A stretch of 64,000 bases of DNA, taken from positions 1-64,000 of the forward strand of contig JAFSDP010000018.1 in NCBI GenBank assembly GCA_017436185.1, given 5' to 3'. This DNA is from Alistipes sp. (GTDB taxonomy: Bacteria; Bacteroidota; Bacteroidia; Bacteroidales; Rikenellaceae). Below are positions 15,356 to 23,759 of the stretch, in pieces. The notes below the pieces were generated by a model. It made no database searches. It was not told the origin of the DNA and saw only the letters and a list, made by a program, of their open reading frames with translations. A program made the position numbers and the translations under genes. Positions within the stretch are counted from its first letter, which is position 1, and every line of letters starts with the position of its first letter.

Positions 15356-16240
15356 ATGGCACAGGAGCAACGAAGGGCGTGGAGCGGCAAATCGCGCGGA
15401 GGCAGCTTTGGCTACCTCTTCTTTGTGCGTGTGATTCGCCTCTTGGGCATACGGGCCGCCTATGTGGTGCTGGCCTTTGTGGCCCTCTACTTCATCCCCT
15501 TTGCCCCGAAGGCTACGGCTGCCATCTGGGACTACAACCGTCGCACCCGCCGCTTGGGGTGGCTTGGCTCGGCCTGGCAACTCTACCGCCACTACTACAC
15601 CTTCGGCCTTACGCTCATCGACCGTATGGCCCTGCGTGCAGGGATGCAGCAGCGTTACCGCTTCGCCTTTGAGGAGTACGACCGCTTTTTGGAGATCATC
15701 AACTCGGGCAGCGGCGTGGTGATGATTGGTGCCCACGTCGGTTTGTGGGAGGCGGGCGCATCGTTCTTCGGCAAGTATGGCAAGCACATCAACATCGTGA
15801 TGCTCGATGCCGAACACGAGGCCATCAAACGCATCTTGGAGGAGCAGGGCATCGCAAGCGACTTCAAAATCATCCCCATCAACGAGGGGGGCTTGGAGGC
15901 GATGATTGCCATCCGCAAGGCCCTTACCGACGGGGAGTATGTCTGCTTCAACGGCGACCGCTTCTACGAGGAGGCGACCGCCATTCCCCATCCGCTGATG
16001 GGGCGTGAAGCTCGCTTTCCGAGCGGCCCGTTCCGCATTGCAGCCCGTTGTCGGGTGCCGGTGGTCTTCTACTATGCGATGCGTGAGAAGGGGCGTTGCT
16101 ACCGCTTCCACTTCGAGGAGGTCCCCGCCGAGGAGCTGCGGAGTGCCGAGGCTATTCTGAATCGCTACACCTCGTCGCTCGAACGACTGATGGCGCGTTA
16201 CCCCCGCCAATGGTTTAACTTTTACAAATTCTGGAACTAA
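15356..16240 (+). CDS. LpxL/HtrB-like lysophospholipid acyltransferase
   Basis: A 294-residue membrane-bound acyltransferase. A hydrophobic N-terminal anchor spans about 22-50, and the catalytic H(x4)E motif is His127 to Glu132 in IGAHVGLWEAG. Later motifs NGDRFYEE and FPSGPFRIA match the LpxL group. Members of this family in aryl-polyene clusters are thought to attach the polyene acyl chain to a lipid or glycolipid. It lies 26 nt after the ACP gene and 3 nt before the methyltransferase gene. Confidence 0.85.
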   Translation: MAQEQRRAWSGKSRGGSFGYLFFVRVIRLLGIRAAYVVLAFVALYFIPFAPKATAAIWDYNRRTRRLGWLGSAWQLYRHYYTFGLTLIDRMALRAGMQQRYRFAFEEYDRFLEIINSGSGVVMIGAHVGLWEAGASFFGKYGKHINIVMLDAEHEAIKRILEEQGIASDFKIIPINEGGLEAMIAIRKALTDGEYVCFNGDRFYEEATAIPHPLMGREARFPSGPFRIAARCRVPVVFYYAMREKGRCYRFHFEEVPAEELRSAEAILNRYTSSLERLMARYPRQWFNFYKFWN

Positions 16241-16243
16241 ACG

Positions 16244-17344
16244 ATGAAACTTACCCCCCAGCTCGAACGCATCTACGGCCACGAGCAGTGTACGGCCCTT
16301 GAGGCACAACGCCGTGCCCAGGAGATTGCCTTTGCACCGATGGTCTTTCAGGTCTCGCGCCTGATGCTCAAATTCGGCATCCTCGACTACCTTTCGGAAC
16401 ACCGTGAGGGGGCTACCCAACGCGAAATTGCGACCCAATGCCACCTCTCGGAGTATGCCGCACAGGTGCTGTTGGAGGCTTCGCTGTCGATTGGTACGGT
16501 CTTGACCGCCGACGATAAATACACCCTCTCGAAGACGGGTTGGTTCCTACTGAACGATCGAATGGCCCGTGCCAACCTCGACTTTAACCACGATGTCAAT
16601 TACCTCGGTCTGTTCCACCTGGAGGAGGCTCTGCGTGAGGGCAAACCGGCCGGATTGAAGGTCTTTGGCCAGTGGCCCACCATCTACGAGGGGCTTTCGA
16701 GCCTTCCGGAGGAGGTGCAGCGCAGCTGGTTCGGCTTCGACCACTTCTACTCCGACGAGTCGTTCGAGGCGGCCTTGAAGGTGGTCTTCGACAACCCCGA
16801 CCGACCGGTGCGTCGGCTGTTGGATGTGGGTGGCAACACGGGCCGCTGGGCCGAGCGTTGCGTGGCCTACAACAAGGAGGTGGAGGTGACGATTATGGAC
16901 CTGCCGCAGCAGTTGGAACTGATGCGCAAGGCGACCGAGGGCAAGGCGGGAGCCGAGCGTATTCACGGCTATGGCGGCAACCTATTGGACGAGGCGACGG
17001 CCTTCCCGACCCCGGCGTTCGATGTGATTTGGATGAGCCAATTCCTGGACTGCTTCTCCGAGGAGGAGGTGACAAGCATCTGCCGTCGTGCCGCCGAGTC
17101 GATGAACGAGGAGTCGCGCCTCTACATTATGGAGACCTTCTGGGATCGCCAGCGTTTCGAGACGGCTGCCTACTGCCTCACGCTCACGAGCATCTACTTT
17201 ACGGCTCTGGCCAACGGCAACAGCAAGATGTACCACTCGGAGGATATGCGCCGCTGTGTTGAGGCGGCAGGTCTGGAGGTTGAGGAGGTGCGTGACGGGC
17301 TGGGTCTCGGCCACTCGATTATGATTTGCAAACGCAAAGCCTAA
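16244..17344 (+). CDS. SAM-dependent O-methyltransferase-like protein
   Basis: A 366-residue enzyme of the plant/bacterial O-methyltransferase type. An N-terminal winged-helix dimerisation domain occupies about residues 25-105. The SAM-binding loop LLDVGGNTGRWAERC begins near residue 190. It would methylate a hydroxyl or ring carbon of the aryl head group, as aryl polyenes often carry ring methylation or O-methylation; target not proven. It is translationally close to its neighbours, with 3 nt before it and 14 nt after it. Confidence 0.8.
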   Translation: MKLTPQLERIYGHEQCTALEAQRRAQEIAFAPMVFQVSRLMLKFGILDYLSEHREGATQREIATQCHLSEYAAQVLLEASLSIGTVLTADDKYTLSKTGWFLLNDRMARANLDFNHDVNYLGLFHLEEALREGKPAGLKVFGQWPTIYEGLSSLPEEVQRSWFGFDHFYSDESFEAALKVVFDNPDRPVRRLLDVGGNTGRWAERCVAYNKEVEVTIMDLPQQLELMRKATEGKAGAERIHGYGGNLLDEATAFPTPAFDVIWMSQFLDCFSEEEVTSICRRAAESMNEESRLYIMETFWDRQRFETAAYCLTLTSIYFTALANGNSKMYHSEDMRRCVEAAGLEVEEVRDGLGLGHSIMICKRKA

Positions 17345-17358
17345 ATAGAAAGTCGGCA

Positions 17359-17766
17359 ATGGATATTTTGGAACTCATCCCGCAGCGACCGCCGATGGTC
17401 TTGGTCGATACGTTTGAGGGTATCGATGCCGAGGGGGTGGCCCACACGACCCTCGAAGTGCGCTCGGACAACCTCTTCTTGGAGGAGGATTGCCTGACCG
17501 AATGCGGTCTGACGGAGCACATTGCCCAATCGGCTGCGGCCCGCATCGGCTACCTTTATCGGGAGCGTGGCGAGGAGGTGCCCATCGGCTTCATCGGCTC
17601 GGTCAATAACCTGGTGGTGGAGCAGTTGCCCGAGGTGGGTGTACGCCTCTACACGGCCGTGCGGGTGGTGCAGGAGGTCTTCAACGTCACCCTGATTGAG
17701 GCCGAGACGGCGACCGAAACCGAGACGGTGGCCCGTTGCAAAATGAAGATATTTTTACAACAATGA
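17359..17766 (+). CDS. Hotdog-fold 3-hydroxyacyl-ACP dehydratase-like protein 1 (ApeP/FabZ relative)
   Basis: A 135-residue single hotdog protein beginning ELIPQRPPMVLVD, the start typical of FabA/FabZ relatives in polyene clusters, and continuing with TEHIAQSAAARIGY for the central helix. The usual His of IPHR is Gln here (IPQR), as I recall for many Bacteroidota members. I see no GHFP histidine. It could remove water after keto-reduction or act as a partner of dehydratase 2. ATG 17359 is preferred because the longer frame overlaps the methyltransferase stop at 17344. Its stop overlaps the next start (ATGA). Confidence 0.75.
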   Translation: MDILELIPQRPPMVLVDTFEGIDAEGVAHTTLEVRSDNLFLEEDCLTECGLTEHIAQSAAARIGYLYRERGEEVPIGFIGSVNNLVVEQLPEVGVRLYTAVRVVQEVFNVTLIEAETATETETVARCKMKIFLQQ

Positions 17767-18206
17767 TACGCAAAAAACAACCCCAAACGGCTGCCTTGAC
17801 GGCTACAGCCCCGATTCGTGTCCGCTTCAGCGAGGTCGATTCGATGCAGGTGGTGTGGCACGGCGAGTATGTGCGCTACTTCGAAGATGGGCGTGAGGCC
17901 TTTGGTCGCAAGTACCCCGGCATCGGCTATCTGGACATCTACGGTGCGGGCTATACGGCGCCGATTGTGCAGATGGAGATCGACTACCTGCGCCCCTTGC
18001 GTTTGGAGGAGGAGGCGACCATCGAGATTGGTTATCTGGACTCGGAGGCCGCCAAACTCTGCTTTTGCTACGAGGTGCGCCGTGCGGATGGCGAGTTGGC
18101 TGCCCGAGGGCGTACGACGCAGGTCTTTGTCAATGGGGCAGGCGAGATGGAGTTGAACCTGCCCGAATTTGTGAAACGATGGAAAGAGAACAACTTAACG
18201 AAATAA
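17763..18206 (+). CDS. 4-hydroxybenzoyl-CoA-type thioesterase
   Basis: A 147-residue hotdog thioesterase of the YbgC/4HBT group. The conserved entry RVRFSEVDSMQVVWHGEYVRYFEDGREAF contains the Asp used for catalysis. It may release the polyene from the ACP or edit misprimed ACP. I placed the start at ATG 17763, which overlaps the preceding stop by 4 nt, rather than at a longer frame within that gene. The following ketosynthase gene begins 28 nt before this gene ends. Confidence 0.82.
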   Translation: MIRKKQPQTAALTATAPIRVRFSEVDSMQVVWHGEYVRYFEDGREAFGRKYPGIGYLDIYGAGYTAPIVQMEIDYLRPLRLEEEATIEIGYLDSEAAKLCFCYEVRRADGELAARGRTTQVFVNGAGEMELNLPEFVKRWKENNLTK

Positions 18207-19855
18207 CCCCCGTCTATCTGGGTCCTGCGGCAATCGAAACTGCGCTGGGCAACCGTACCGAAACCCTCGAGGCGATGATGAAGGGGGTGAGCGGCCTAAA
18301 GAAAGATGCGACGCTCGGTATCCCCTTTGGTGCGTTGCATGAGGAGGCGAACATCCCCCGTGAGGAGCGTTTTGTCACCCTTCTGGTGCGCTTGGCCGAG
18401 CAGGTGATTCGTGAGGCGGGCTTGGCGGTCGATGATCCGCAACTGCAACTCGTTGTTTCGACCACCAAGGGCAACATTGCCGCCCTGGAGGGCCATACCG
18501 AGGAGCTTCCCGATGAGGTCTTCCTCTCGACCACGGCGACCCAACTGCGTGAGTTGGTGGGGGCGGTGCGTGAGCCGATTCTGATCTCGAATGCCTGCAT
18601 CTCGGGTCTTTCGGCACTCATCGTGGCCCGTCGTCTCATCGAGCAGGGGGCTTGCCGCCACGCCTTGGTGGTGGGTGGTGATTTGGTGGGCGAGTTTATC
18701 GCCTCGGGTTTTCAGTCCTTCAAATCGTTGGACGACGAAGCCTGCCGCCCCTACGATGTTACCCGCAACGGCCTGACGCTGGGCGAGGCGGTCGGTGCAC
18801 TCCTTCTGACGGCCGATCGTTCGGCAGCCGAGGAGGCGGTGGTGCGCTTGGATGGCGGTGTGGTGACGAACGATGCCAACCACATTTCAGGCCCCTCCCG
18901 CACGGGTGACGGCCTCTACTACGCCATCAGTGGAGCGTTGGAGGAGGCGGGTCTGGACCCCGAGCAGGTGGGTATGGTCAATACGCACGGCACGGCAACC
19001 CGCTACAACGACGAGATGGAGAGCCGCGCCCTCTTTCTGGCGGGTCTGGACCAAACGCCGACCAACAGCCTGAAGGGCTACATCGGCCACACGCTGGGTG
19101 CCTCGGGGGTGGTGGAGACCATCCTGACGGCCGACCAACTGCGCCGTGGCGAGGCGGTGGGCACAAAGGGGTTGCGCACCATCGATTTGCCCTGCCCGAT
19201 GCAGGTGAGCCGCGAGAAGCAACCGCTGGAGCAACGCATAGCCGTCAAGACCGCTTCGGGATTTGGTGGTTGCAATGCGGCGCTGGTCCTCTCGATGGAG
19301 CCCGAGCAGCGTCAGCCCCTGCTGCCCGAGGTGGAGATTCACGAGACGGCCCACTACCGACTGCCCCAAAGCGAGAAGCCCTTTGCCGAGTTTATCCGTG
19401 AGGAGTACCGCACGTTGGGCGAGAAGAATATGAAGTTTTACAAGATGAGCGACCTGGCCAAAGGGTTGTACGTCGCTACGATGCGCCTCTTGGCGGGTCG
19501 GGAACTCTATCCCCAATACGGCCCGACGGAGGTGGCCGTCATCCTCGCCAACCGCTCCTCGTCGCTCGATGCCGATTGCGAGCACCAACGCCTGGTGGAG
19601 CAGCATCCTGCCGAGGGGACTTCGCCGGCCCTCTTTGTCTATACGCTTCCCAACGTGGCGGTGGGCGAGGTCTGCATCCGCCACAAGATTCAGGGCGATA
19701 ATACGTTCTTTATAGAGAACAGCGATGCGGTGGTGGCCGAGTGCTATGCACGCATCCTGCTGGAAACAGGTCGTGCAAGAGCCGCCATTACGGGCCGAGC
19801 CGAGAAGCTGGGCGAGGGCTGGGAATTTGATTTGAAACTATTGGAAACCAACTAA
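18179..19855 (+). CDS. Ketosynthase 2 with a degenerate ketosynthase-like C-terminal domain
   Basis: A 558-residue protein, about 150 residues longer than a normal ketosynthase. Residues 1 to about 395 are a complete condensing domain with Cys140 (SNACISGL), His270 (VNTHGTATRYND) and His304 (YIGHTLGASG). The C-terminal part includes VAVILANRSSSLDAD and a later YTLPNVAVGEVCIRHK segment. This resembles the N-terminal half of a ketosynthase without an active-site Cys, as in Ketoacyl-synt_2 domains. The tail may serve as a built-in chain-length or docking partner. The start overlaps the thioesterase gene by 28 nt; ATG 18179 gives the natural N-terminus. Confidence 0.85.
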   Translation: MEREQLNEITPVYLGPAAIETALGNRTETLEAMMKGVSGLKKDATLGIPFGALHEEANIPREERFVTLLVRLAEQVIREAGLAVDDPQLQLVVSTTKGNIAALEGHTEELPDEVFLSTTATQLRELVGAVREPILISNACISGLSALIVARRLIEQGACRHALVVGGDLVGEFIASGFQSFKSLDDEACRPYDVTRNGLTLGEAVGALLLTADRSAAEEAVVRLDGGVVTNDANHISGPSRTGDGLYYAISGALEEAGLDPEQVGMVNTHGTATRYNDEMESRALFLAGLDQTPTNSLKGYIGHTLGASGVVETILTADQLRRGEAVGTKGLRTIDLPCPMQVSREKQPLEQRIAVKTASGFGGCNAALVLSMEPEQRQPLLPEVEIHETAHYRLPQSEKPFAEFIREEYRTLGEKNMKFYKMSDLAKGLYVATMRLLAGRELYPQYGPTEVAVILANRSSSLDADCEHQRLVEQHPAEGTSPALFVYTLPNVAVGEVCIRHKIQGDNTFFIENSDAVVAECYARILLETGRARAAITGRAEKLGEGWEFDLKLLETN

Positions 19856-19866
19856 TTAAATAAACG

Positions 19867-20121
19867 ATGGAACAACTGATTCTGGAACTAAAAGAGCATC
19901 TGATCGAGGAGCTGAACCTCGAGGAACTGACCGCCGAGGATATCGACGCCGAGGCTCCGCTGTTTGGCGAGGGGCTGGGGTTGGATTCGATCGATGCCTT
20001 GGAGATTATCCTGATTTTGGAGAAGTATTACGGTGTGCGTTTAGCCAATACGGCCGAGGCGAAGCCCGTCTTCTACTCGGTGAAGAGCTTGGCCGAGTAT
20101 GTGATGGCCAACCGTAAGTAA
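19867..20121 (+). CDS. Acyl carrier protein 2
   Basis: An 84-residue acyl carrier protein with phosphopantetheine site Ser41 in LGLDSIDALEII. It begins 11 nt after ketosynthase 2 and ends 25 nt before ketosynthase 3. Having two ACPs with different sequences suggests one carries the aryl starter or polyene and the other a different chain, which is inference. Confidence 0.92.
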   Translation: MEQLILELKEHLIEELNLEELTAEDIDAEAPLFGEGLGLDSIDALEIILILEKYYGVRLANTAEAKPVFYSVKSLAEYVMANRK

Positions 20122-20146
20122 TCCACTGCAAATCAATCGAAAACAG

Positions 20147-21331
20147 ATGCGTATCGTAGTGAGTGGCTTGGGGGTCGTCTCGGCCCTGGGGGTGGGTGTT
20201 GAAAGCCACCTCGAAAGGCTCAGTCGGGGCCAAAGCGGCATTGTGTCGTCGCCTCGGCTGTTGCAGACGGTGAACCGCCTGCCTGTGGGTGAGGTGGCCT
20301 TGGACAACGAGGACTTGCACCGCCTGTGTGGCGTGGAGCCTTCGGCGCACCTCTCACGCACCGCCCTCTTGGGGATGGTGGCCGTGGGCGAGGCGTTGCG
20401 GGATGCCGCCCTCGATCCGACCACGAAACGCATCGGACTGATTTCGGCCACCTCGGTGGGGGGAATGGACCGGACGGAACACTTCTTTGTCCCCTTCTTG
20501 GAGGATGAAACGGCGGGTCGCCTGCGTGATGTACGGATGCACGACTGCTCCGCCTCGACCGAGGCCATTGCCCGCCACTACCACCTTACGGGTCACCGTG
20601 CCACCATCAGCACCGCCTGTTCGTCGGCTGCCAACGCCTTCGTCTTGGGGGAGAAGTTGCTGCGCCACCGCCTTTGCGATGCGGTGGTCGTGGGCGGAAC
20701 GGATGCCTTGAGTGCCTTTACGATGAATGGTTTTAAGTCGCTGATGATTCTCGACGAGGAGCCGTGTCGCCCCTTCGACGAGCACCGTGCAGGGCTGAAT
20801 CTGGGCGAGGGGGCAGGTTATGTGGTTTTGGAGCGTGAGGAGGAGTGCAGCCGCACCCCCTATTGCCTTTTGGCTGGTGCCGCCAACCGCAACGATGCCC
20901 ACCACCAAACCGCCTCGTCGGAGGAGGGTGAGGGGGCTTTTCTGGCGATGCAGGAGGCCCTGCAACGGGCCGCTGTCAGCCCCGAGGAGGTCGATTACAT
21001 CAACGCCCACGGCACAGGTACGGGCAACAACGACCTCTCGGAGGGGCGTGCCATTTGCCGCTTGTTTGGCGATCGGGTGCCCCCGTTCAGCTCCACGAAG
21101 GGCTTTACGGGCCACACGTTAGCCGCCGCAGGAGGTATCGAGGCGGTCTTCTCGGCCCTCGCTATTGCCCACCAAAGCCTTTGGCCCTCGCTGCGCTTCA
21201 CGACCCCCATCGAGGGGTTGGGGCTGCGCCCCGTTATGGAGTGTCAAACGGCGCAAAAGGTGGATGTAGTCTTGTCGAATTCGTTTGGCTTTGGCGGTAA
21301 TTGTGCCGCTATCATCTTGAAAAAGTGTTGA
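20147..21331 (+). CDS. Beta-ketoacyl-ACP synthase, ketosynthase 3
   Basis: A 394-residue condensing enzyme with Cys158 in STACSSAANAF, His288 in INAHGTGTGNND and His323 in FTGHTLAAAGG, so the triad is complete. The C-terminus reads NSFGFGGNCAAIIL. It is followed after 2 nt by a ketosynthase-like protein without the Cys, which suggests a KS/chain-length-factor pair as in type II polyketide systems. Confidence 0.9.
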   Translation: MRIVVSGLGVVSALGVGVESHLERLSRGQSGIVSSPRLLQTVNRLPVGEVALDNEDLHRLCGVEPSAHLSRTALLGMVAVGEALRDAALDPTTKRIGLISATSVGGMDRTEHFFVPFLEDETAGRLRDVRMHDCSASTEAIARHYHLTGHRATISTACSSAANAFVLGEKLLRHRLCDAVVVGGTDALSAFTMNGFKSLMILDEEPCRPFDEHRAGLNLGEGAGYVVLEREEECSRTPYCLLAGAANRNDAHHQTASSEEGEGAFLAMQEALQRAAVSPEEVDYINAHGTGTGNNDLSEGRAICRLFGDRVPPFSSTKGFTGHTLAAAGGIEAVFSALAIAHQSLWPSLRFTTPIEGLGLRPVMECQTAQKVDVVLSNSFGFGGNCAAIILKKC

Positions 21332-21333
21332 TT

Positions 21334-22128
21334 ATGGCCTGCTACATTGAACGTATCCTCGCCTCTGCGGAGGCCCAAGTCGATTTGAAGGAGTTGGTCA
21401 AGGAGGCCTCGGTGCGCCGCCGTATGAGCCGTGTGTTGAAACTCGGTGTCGGCACGGCCATCGAGTCGTTGGGGGGTGTCGAGCAGATCGATGCACTCGA
21501 CGCCATCATCACCGCTACGGGGTGGGGCTGTTTGGGTGATAGCGAACGCTTCCTCACAACGATGATTCAGAGCCGTGAAGAGTTACTCAATCCCACCCCC
21601 TTCATCCAATCGACCTTCAATACGGTGGGTGGCCTTGTGGCCCTGCTCCGCCACAACAGGTGCTACAATATGACCTACGCAGGGGTGGTGTCGAGCTTCG
21701 AGAATGCCCTGTTGGATGGGTGGTTGCGCATCGAGGATGGCGACGCTCGGCGGGTCTTGGTGGGTGCTTTTGATGAGCTGACCCCGACCCTCGACAAACT
21801 GCAACGCCGTATGGGACTCTATCGAAACCACATATCGGGCGAGGGGGCACTGTTTCTGACCCTCACGGCCGAACGTAGCGAAGAGAGTGTTGCCACGCTT
21901 CGTCGCATCGAGTGGCTTGACGAAGAGTTGGACGAAGGGGCCCTCACGGAGCGTTTTGGTGCGGGTGAGGTGGTGCGTCAAAGCGATACAACGTGGTATC
22001 CGACCTACTCGGCGATGTTGTTGCATCGCGCCGTGAAGCGTATCGAGGCCGGGGCAGAACGGGTACTTATTTATAATAAACAGCCGCAGGGAGCTCCTGT
22101 GGTGATTGTGGTGGAATGTCTTGGGTAG
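21334..22128 (+). CDS. Ketosynthase-like protein without active-site Cys (probable chain-length factor)
   Basis: A 264-residue protein resembling the N-terminal half of a ketosynthase (Ketoacyl-synt_2 type). The signature TGWGCLGDSERFL lies at about 62-74, and NTVGGLVALLRHNRCYNMTY leads to a segment SSFENALLDGW where a catalytic Cys would be expected; Ser-Ser-Phe is found instead. It is therefore predicted to be non-catalytic and to pair with ketosynthase 3. ATG 21334 follows the ketosynthase 3 stop by 2 nt; the longer frame would begin inside that gene. The next gene overlaps by 13 nt. Confidence 0.78.
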   Translation: MACYIERILASAEAQVDLKELVKEASVRRRMSRVLKLGVGTAIESLGGVEQIDALDAIITATGWGCLGDSERFLTTMIQSREELLNPTPFIQSTFNTVGGLVALLRHNRCYNMTYAGVVSSFENALLDGWLRIEDGDARRVLVGAFDELTPTLDKLQRRMGLYRNHISGEGALFLTLTAERSEESVATLRRIEWLDEELDEGALTERFGAGEVVRQSDTTWYPTYSAMLLHRAVKRIEAGAERVLIYNKQPQGAPVVIVVECLG

Positions 22129-22814
22129 TTGCCATAACCATTTTTGTGGCCGTGACCGCCTTTTTGGTCTGGGCCTCGGCAGATGTCCGCAGCGGCATCT
22201 ACCTGGGGATGCTGTGCCGTACGACGACCCATCGACGGGTCGTGGCCCTCACGTTCGACGACGGGCCCGATGCCGAAGAGACCCCTCGGGTGTTGGATGT
22301 GCTGAAACGTCACGGTGTGCGTGCCACCTTCTTTGTGGTGGGCGAGCGCATCGAAGCACACCCCGAACTGCTGTTAAGGATGCTCTCCGAGGGGCACACC
22401 ATCGGCAACCACACCTCGACCCACACCGCCTCGCTGCCGCTGAAGCGCAGCCGCACGATTGCCGAGGAGATTGACCGCACTCGCACCCTTGTAACCCGCC
22501 TGACGGGGCTTCGGATGCGCCTCTTCCGTCCGCCGTTTGGTGTTACGAACCCCAACGTAGCCCGTGCCGTACGCCGTACGGGGGTCGTCTCGGTGGGGTG
22601 GAGCATCCGTTCGCTCGACACGATGAAGGGCGACCGACAACGGGTCTTGGAGCGCATCCTTTCGCACCTCCATCCGGGGGGTGTGGTGCTACTGCACGAC
22701 CGTGTGGAGGGGGCTGCCGAGCTGCTCGACAAGCTGCTGGTGGAGCTTAAAGCGCAAAACTATACCACCGCTACGGTGGATGAACTTTTTGAAATCGAAG
22801 CCTATGAAAAATAG
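22116..22814 (+). CDS. Polysaccharide deacetylase (NodB-type) family protein
   Basis: A 232-residue carbohydrate esterase 4 family protein. A membrane helix or signal anchor covers residues 4-21. The metal site has TFDDGP at 46-51 (Asp48, Asp49) and His99/His103 in GNHTSTH. RPPFG near 138-142 and a late LLHD motif complete the NodB set. The enzyme is predicted active and faces the periplasm. It could remove an acetyl group from a sugar attached to the pigment or from an acylated intermediate; no direct evidence. Confidence 0.83.
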   Translation: MSWVVAITIFVAVTAFLVWASADVRSGIYLGMLCRTTTHRRVVALTFDDGPDAEETPRVLDVLKRHGVRATFFVVGERIEAHPELLLRMLSEGHTIGNHTSTHTASLPLKRSRTIAEEIDRTRTLVTRLTGLRMRLFRPPFGVTNPNVARAVRRTGVVSVGWSIRSLDTMKGDRQRVLERILSHLHPGGVVLLHDRVEGAAELLDKLLVELKAQNYTTATVDELFEIEAYEK

Positions 22815-23388
22815 ACTGTTGTTGCTTCTGCTGCTCTTTTCGTTGCAGTGGAGCGTTGCCCAAACCGACCCAACGGCTCGCTTTGCCCAAGAGCTGGCCG
22901 CCAAGAGCCAAACCATCGACCGCATCGACTGCCGCTTTGAGCAGGTGCGGGTGATGCAGATTCTGCAAAACGAGGTGCGCCGTGCGGGGGTGTTCTGCTA
23001 TGTGCGTCCCGACCAAATCCACCTCGACTTCGAGGGGGGCGACTTCATCCGTATGAGCGAGGCCTCCTTCACGATGCGTACGGCTGGCGTCGAGCAGCAG
23101 GTGCGCATCCAGTCCAACCCGATGCTCCGTGAGCTGAAACGCATCCTCTCGGCCTGTATGACGGGCGATGTGGCGAGCCTGACGGGTGGCTTTACGATGG
23201 AACTCAGCGAGCAACCGACCCATTACGAGGTGACCCTGCACCCCCGCAAAGGGCGTATGGCTGCCCGTATGGGGGCCATTCGGATGCGCTTCGAGCGAAC
23301 GACGATGACCCTCGAAGAGCTGCGTATGGAGGAGCCTTCGGGCGACTATACCGCCTACCGTTTTTACGATAAACAACTGAACCGCTAA
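22804..23388 (+). CDS. LolA-like outer membrane lipoprotein carrier
   Basis: A 194-residue periplasmic protein with a clear signal peptide (residues 1-19, ending WSVAQ). The rest matches LolA-type carriers: an amphipathic N-terminal helix (ARFAQELAAKSQTIDRIDCRFEQ) and a series of beta strands forming a half barrel with a hydrophobic cavity. In aryl-polyene clusters a dedicated LolA homologue is thought to ferry the lipid-linked pigment across the periplasm. ATG 22804 overlaps the deacetylase gene by 11 nt; longer frames lie inside that gene. Confidence 0.82.
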   Translation: MKNRLLLLLLLFSLQWSVAQTDPTARFAQELAAKSQTIDRIDCRFEQVRVMQILQNEVRRAGVFCYVRPDQIHLDFEGGDFIRMSEASFTMRTAGVEQQVRIQSNPMLRELKRILSACMTGDVASLTGGFTMELSEQPTHYEVTLHPRKGRMAARMGAIRMRFERTTMTLEELRMEEPSGDYTAYRFYDKQLNR

Positions 23389-23391
23389 CCG

Positions 23392-23757
23392 ATGCTTTTT
23401 GACGGAAATTTCTATACGGTCTTATCGCAACATCAAGCGGGCCAACTCTTTACTGTGGAGGTGGAGGTGAACGATAAACACCCCCTCTTCGGTGGCCATT
23501 TCCCCTCGCAGCCCGTTGTTCCGGGGGTGGTGACGATGACCATCCTGCGTGAACAGTTGGCCGTGATTTTGGGGCGCAAGGTGCGCTTTACGACCCTCAA
23601 AGAGTGTAAGTTTGTCTCGGCGCTCGTGCCTCGTGAGGGGTTGCGCCTGCGCCTGGAGATGACCATCAACGCCGACCACCTGCGTGCCGTTGTCTATGAC
23701 GGCGAACGTGTGGCACTGAAACTTTCGACCCATTTTTACACCTATCCGCTTCGTTAG
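23392..23757 (+). CDS. Hotdog dehydratase 2 (FabZ/ApeI-like)
   Basis: A 121-residue hotdog protein with the FabZ-type motif HPLFGGHFPSQPVVPGVV, giving the catalytic His36. In FabZ a Glu lies three residues after PGV(L/M/V) (PGVMIIE); here that position is Thr50 (PGVVTMT), so the second catalytic residue is missing from its usual place. It may use another acid, possibly Glu54, or work together with dehydratase 1. It lies 3 nt after the LolA-like gene and 2 nt before the glycosyltransferase gene. Confidence 0.8.
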   Translation: MLFDGNFYTVLSQHQAGQLFTVEVEVNDKHPLFGGHFPSQPVVPGVVTMTILREQLAVILGRKVRFTTLKECKFVSALVPREGLRLRLEMTINADHLRAVVYDGERVALKLSTHFYTYPLR

Positions 23758-23759
23758 TA

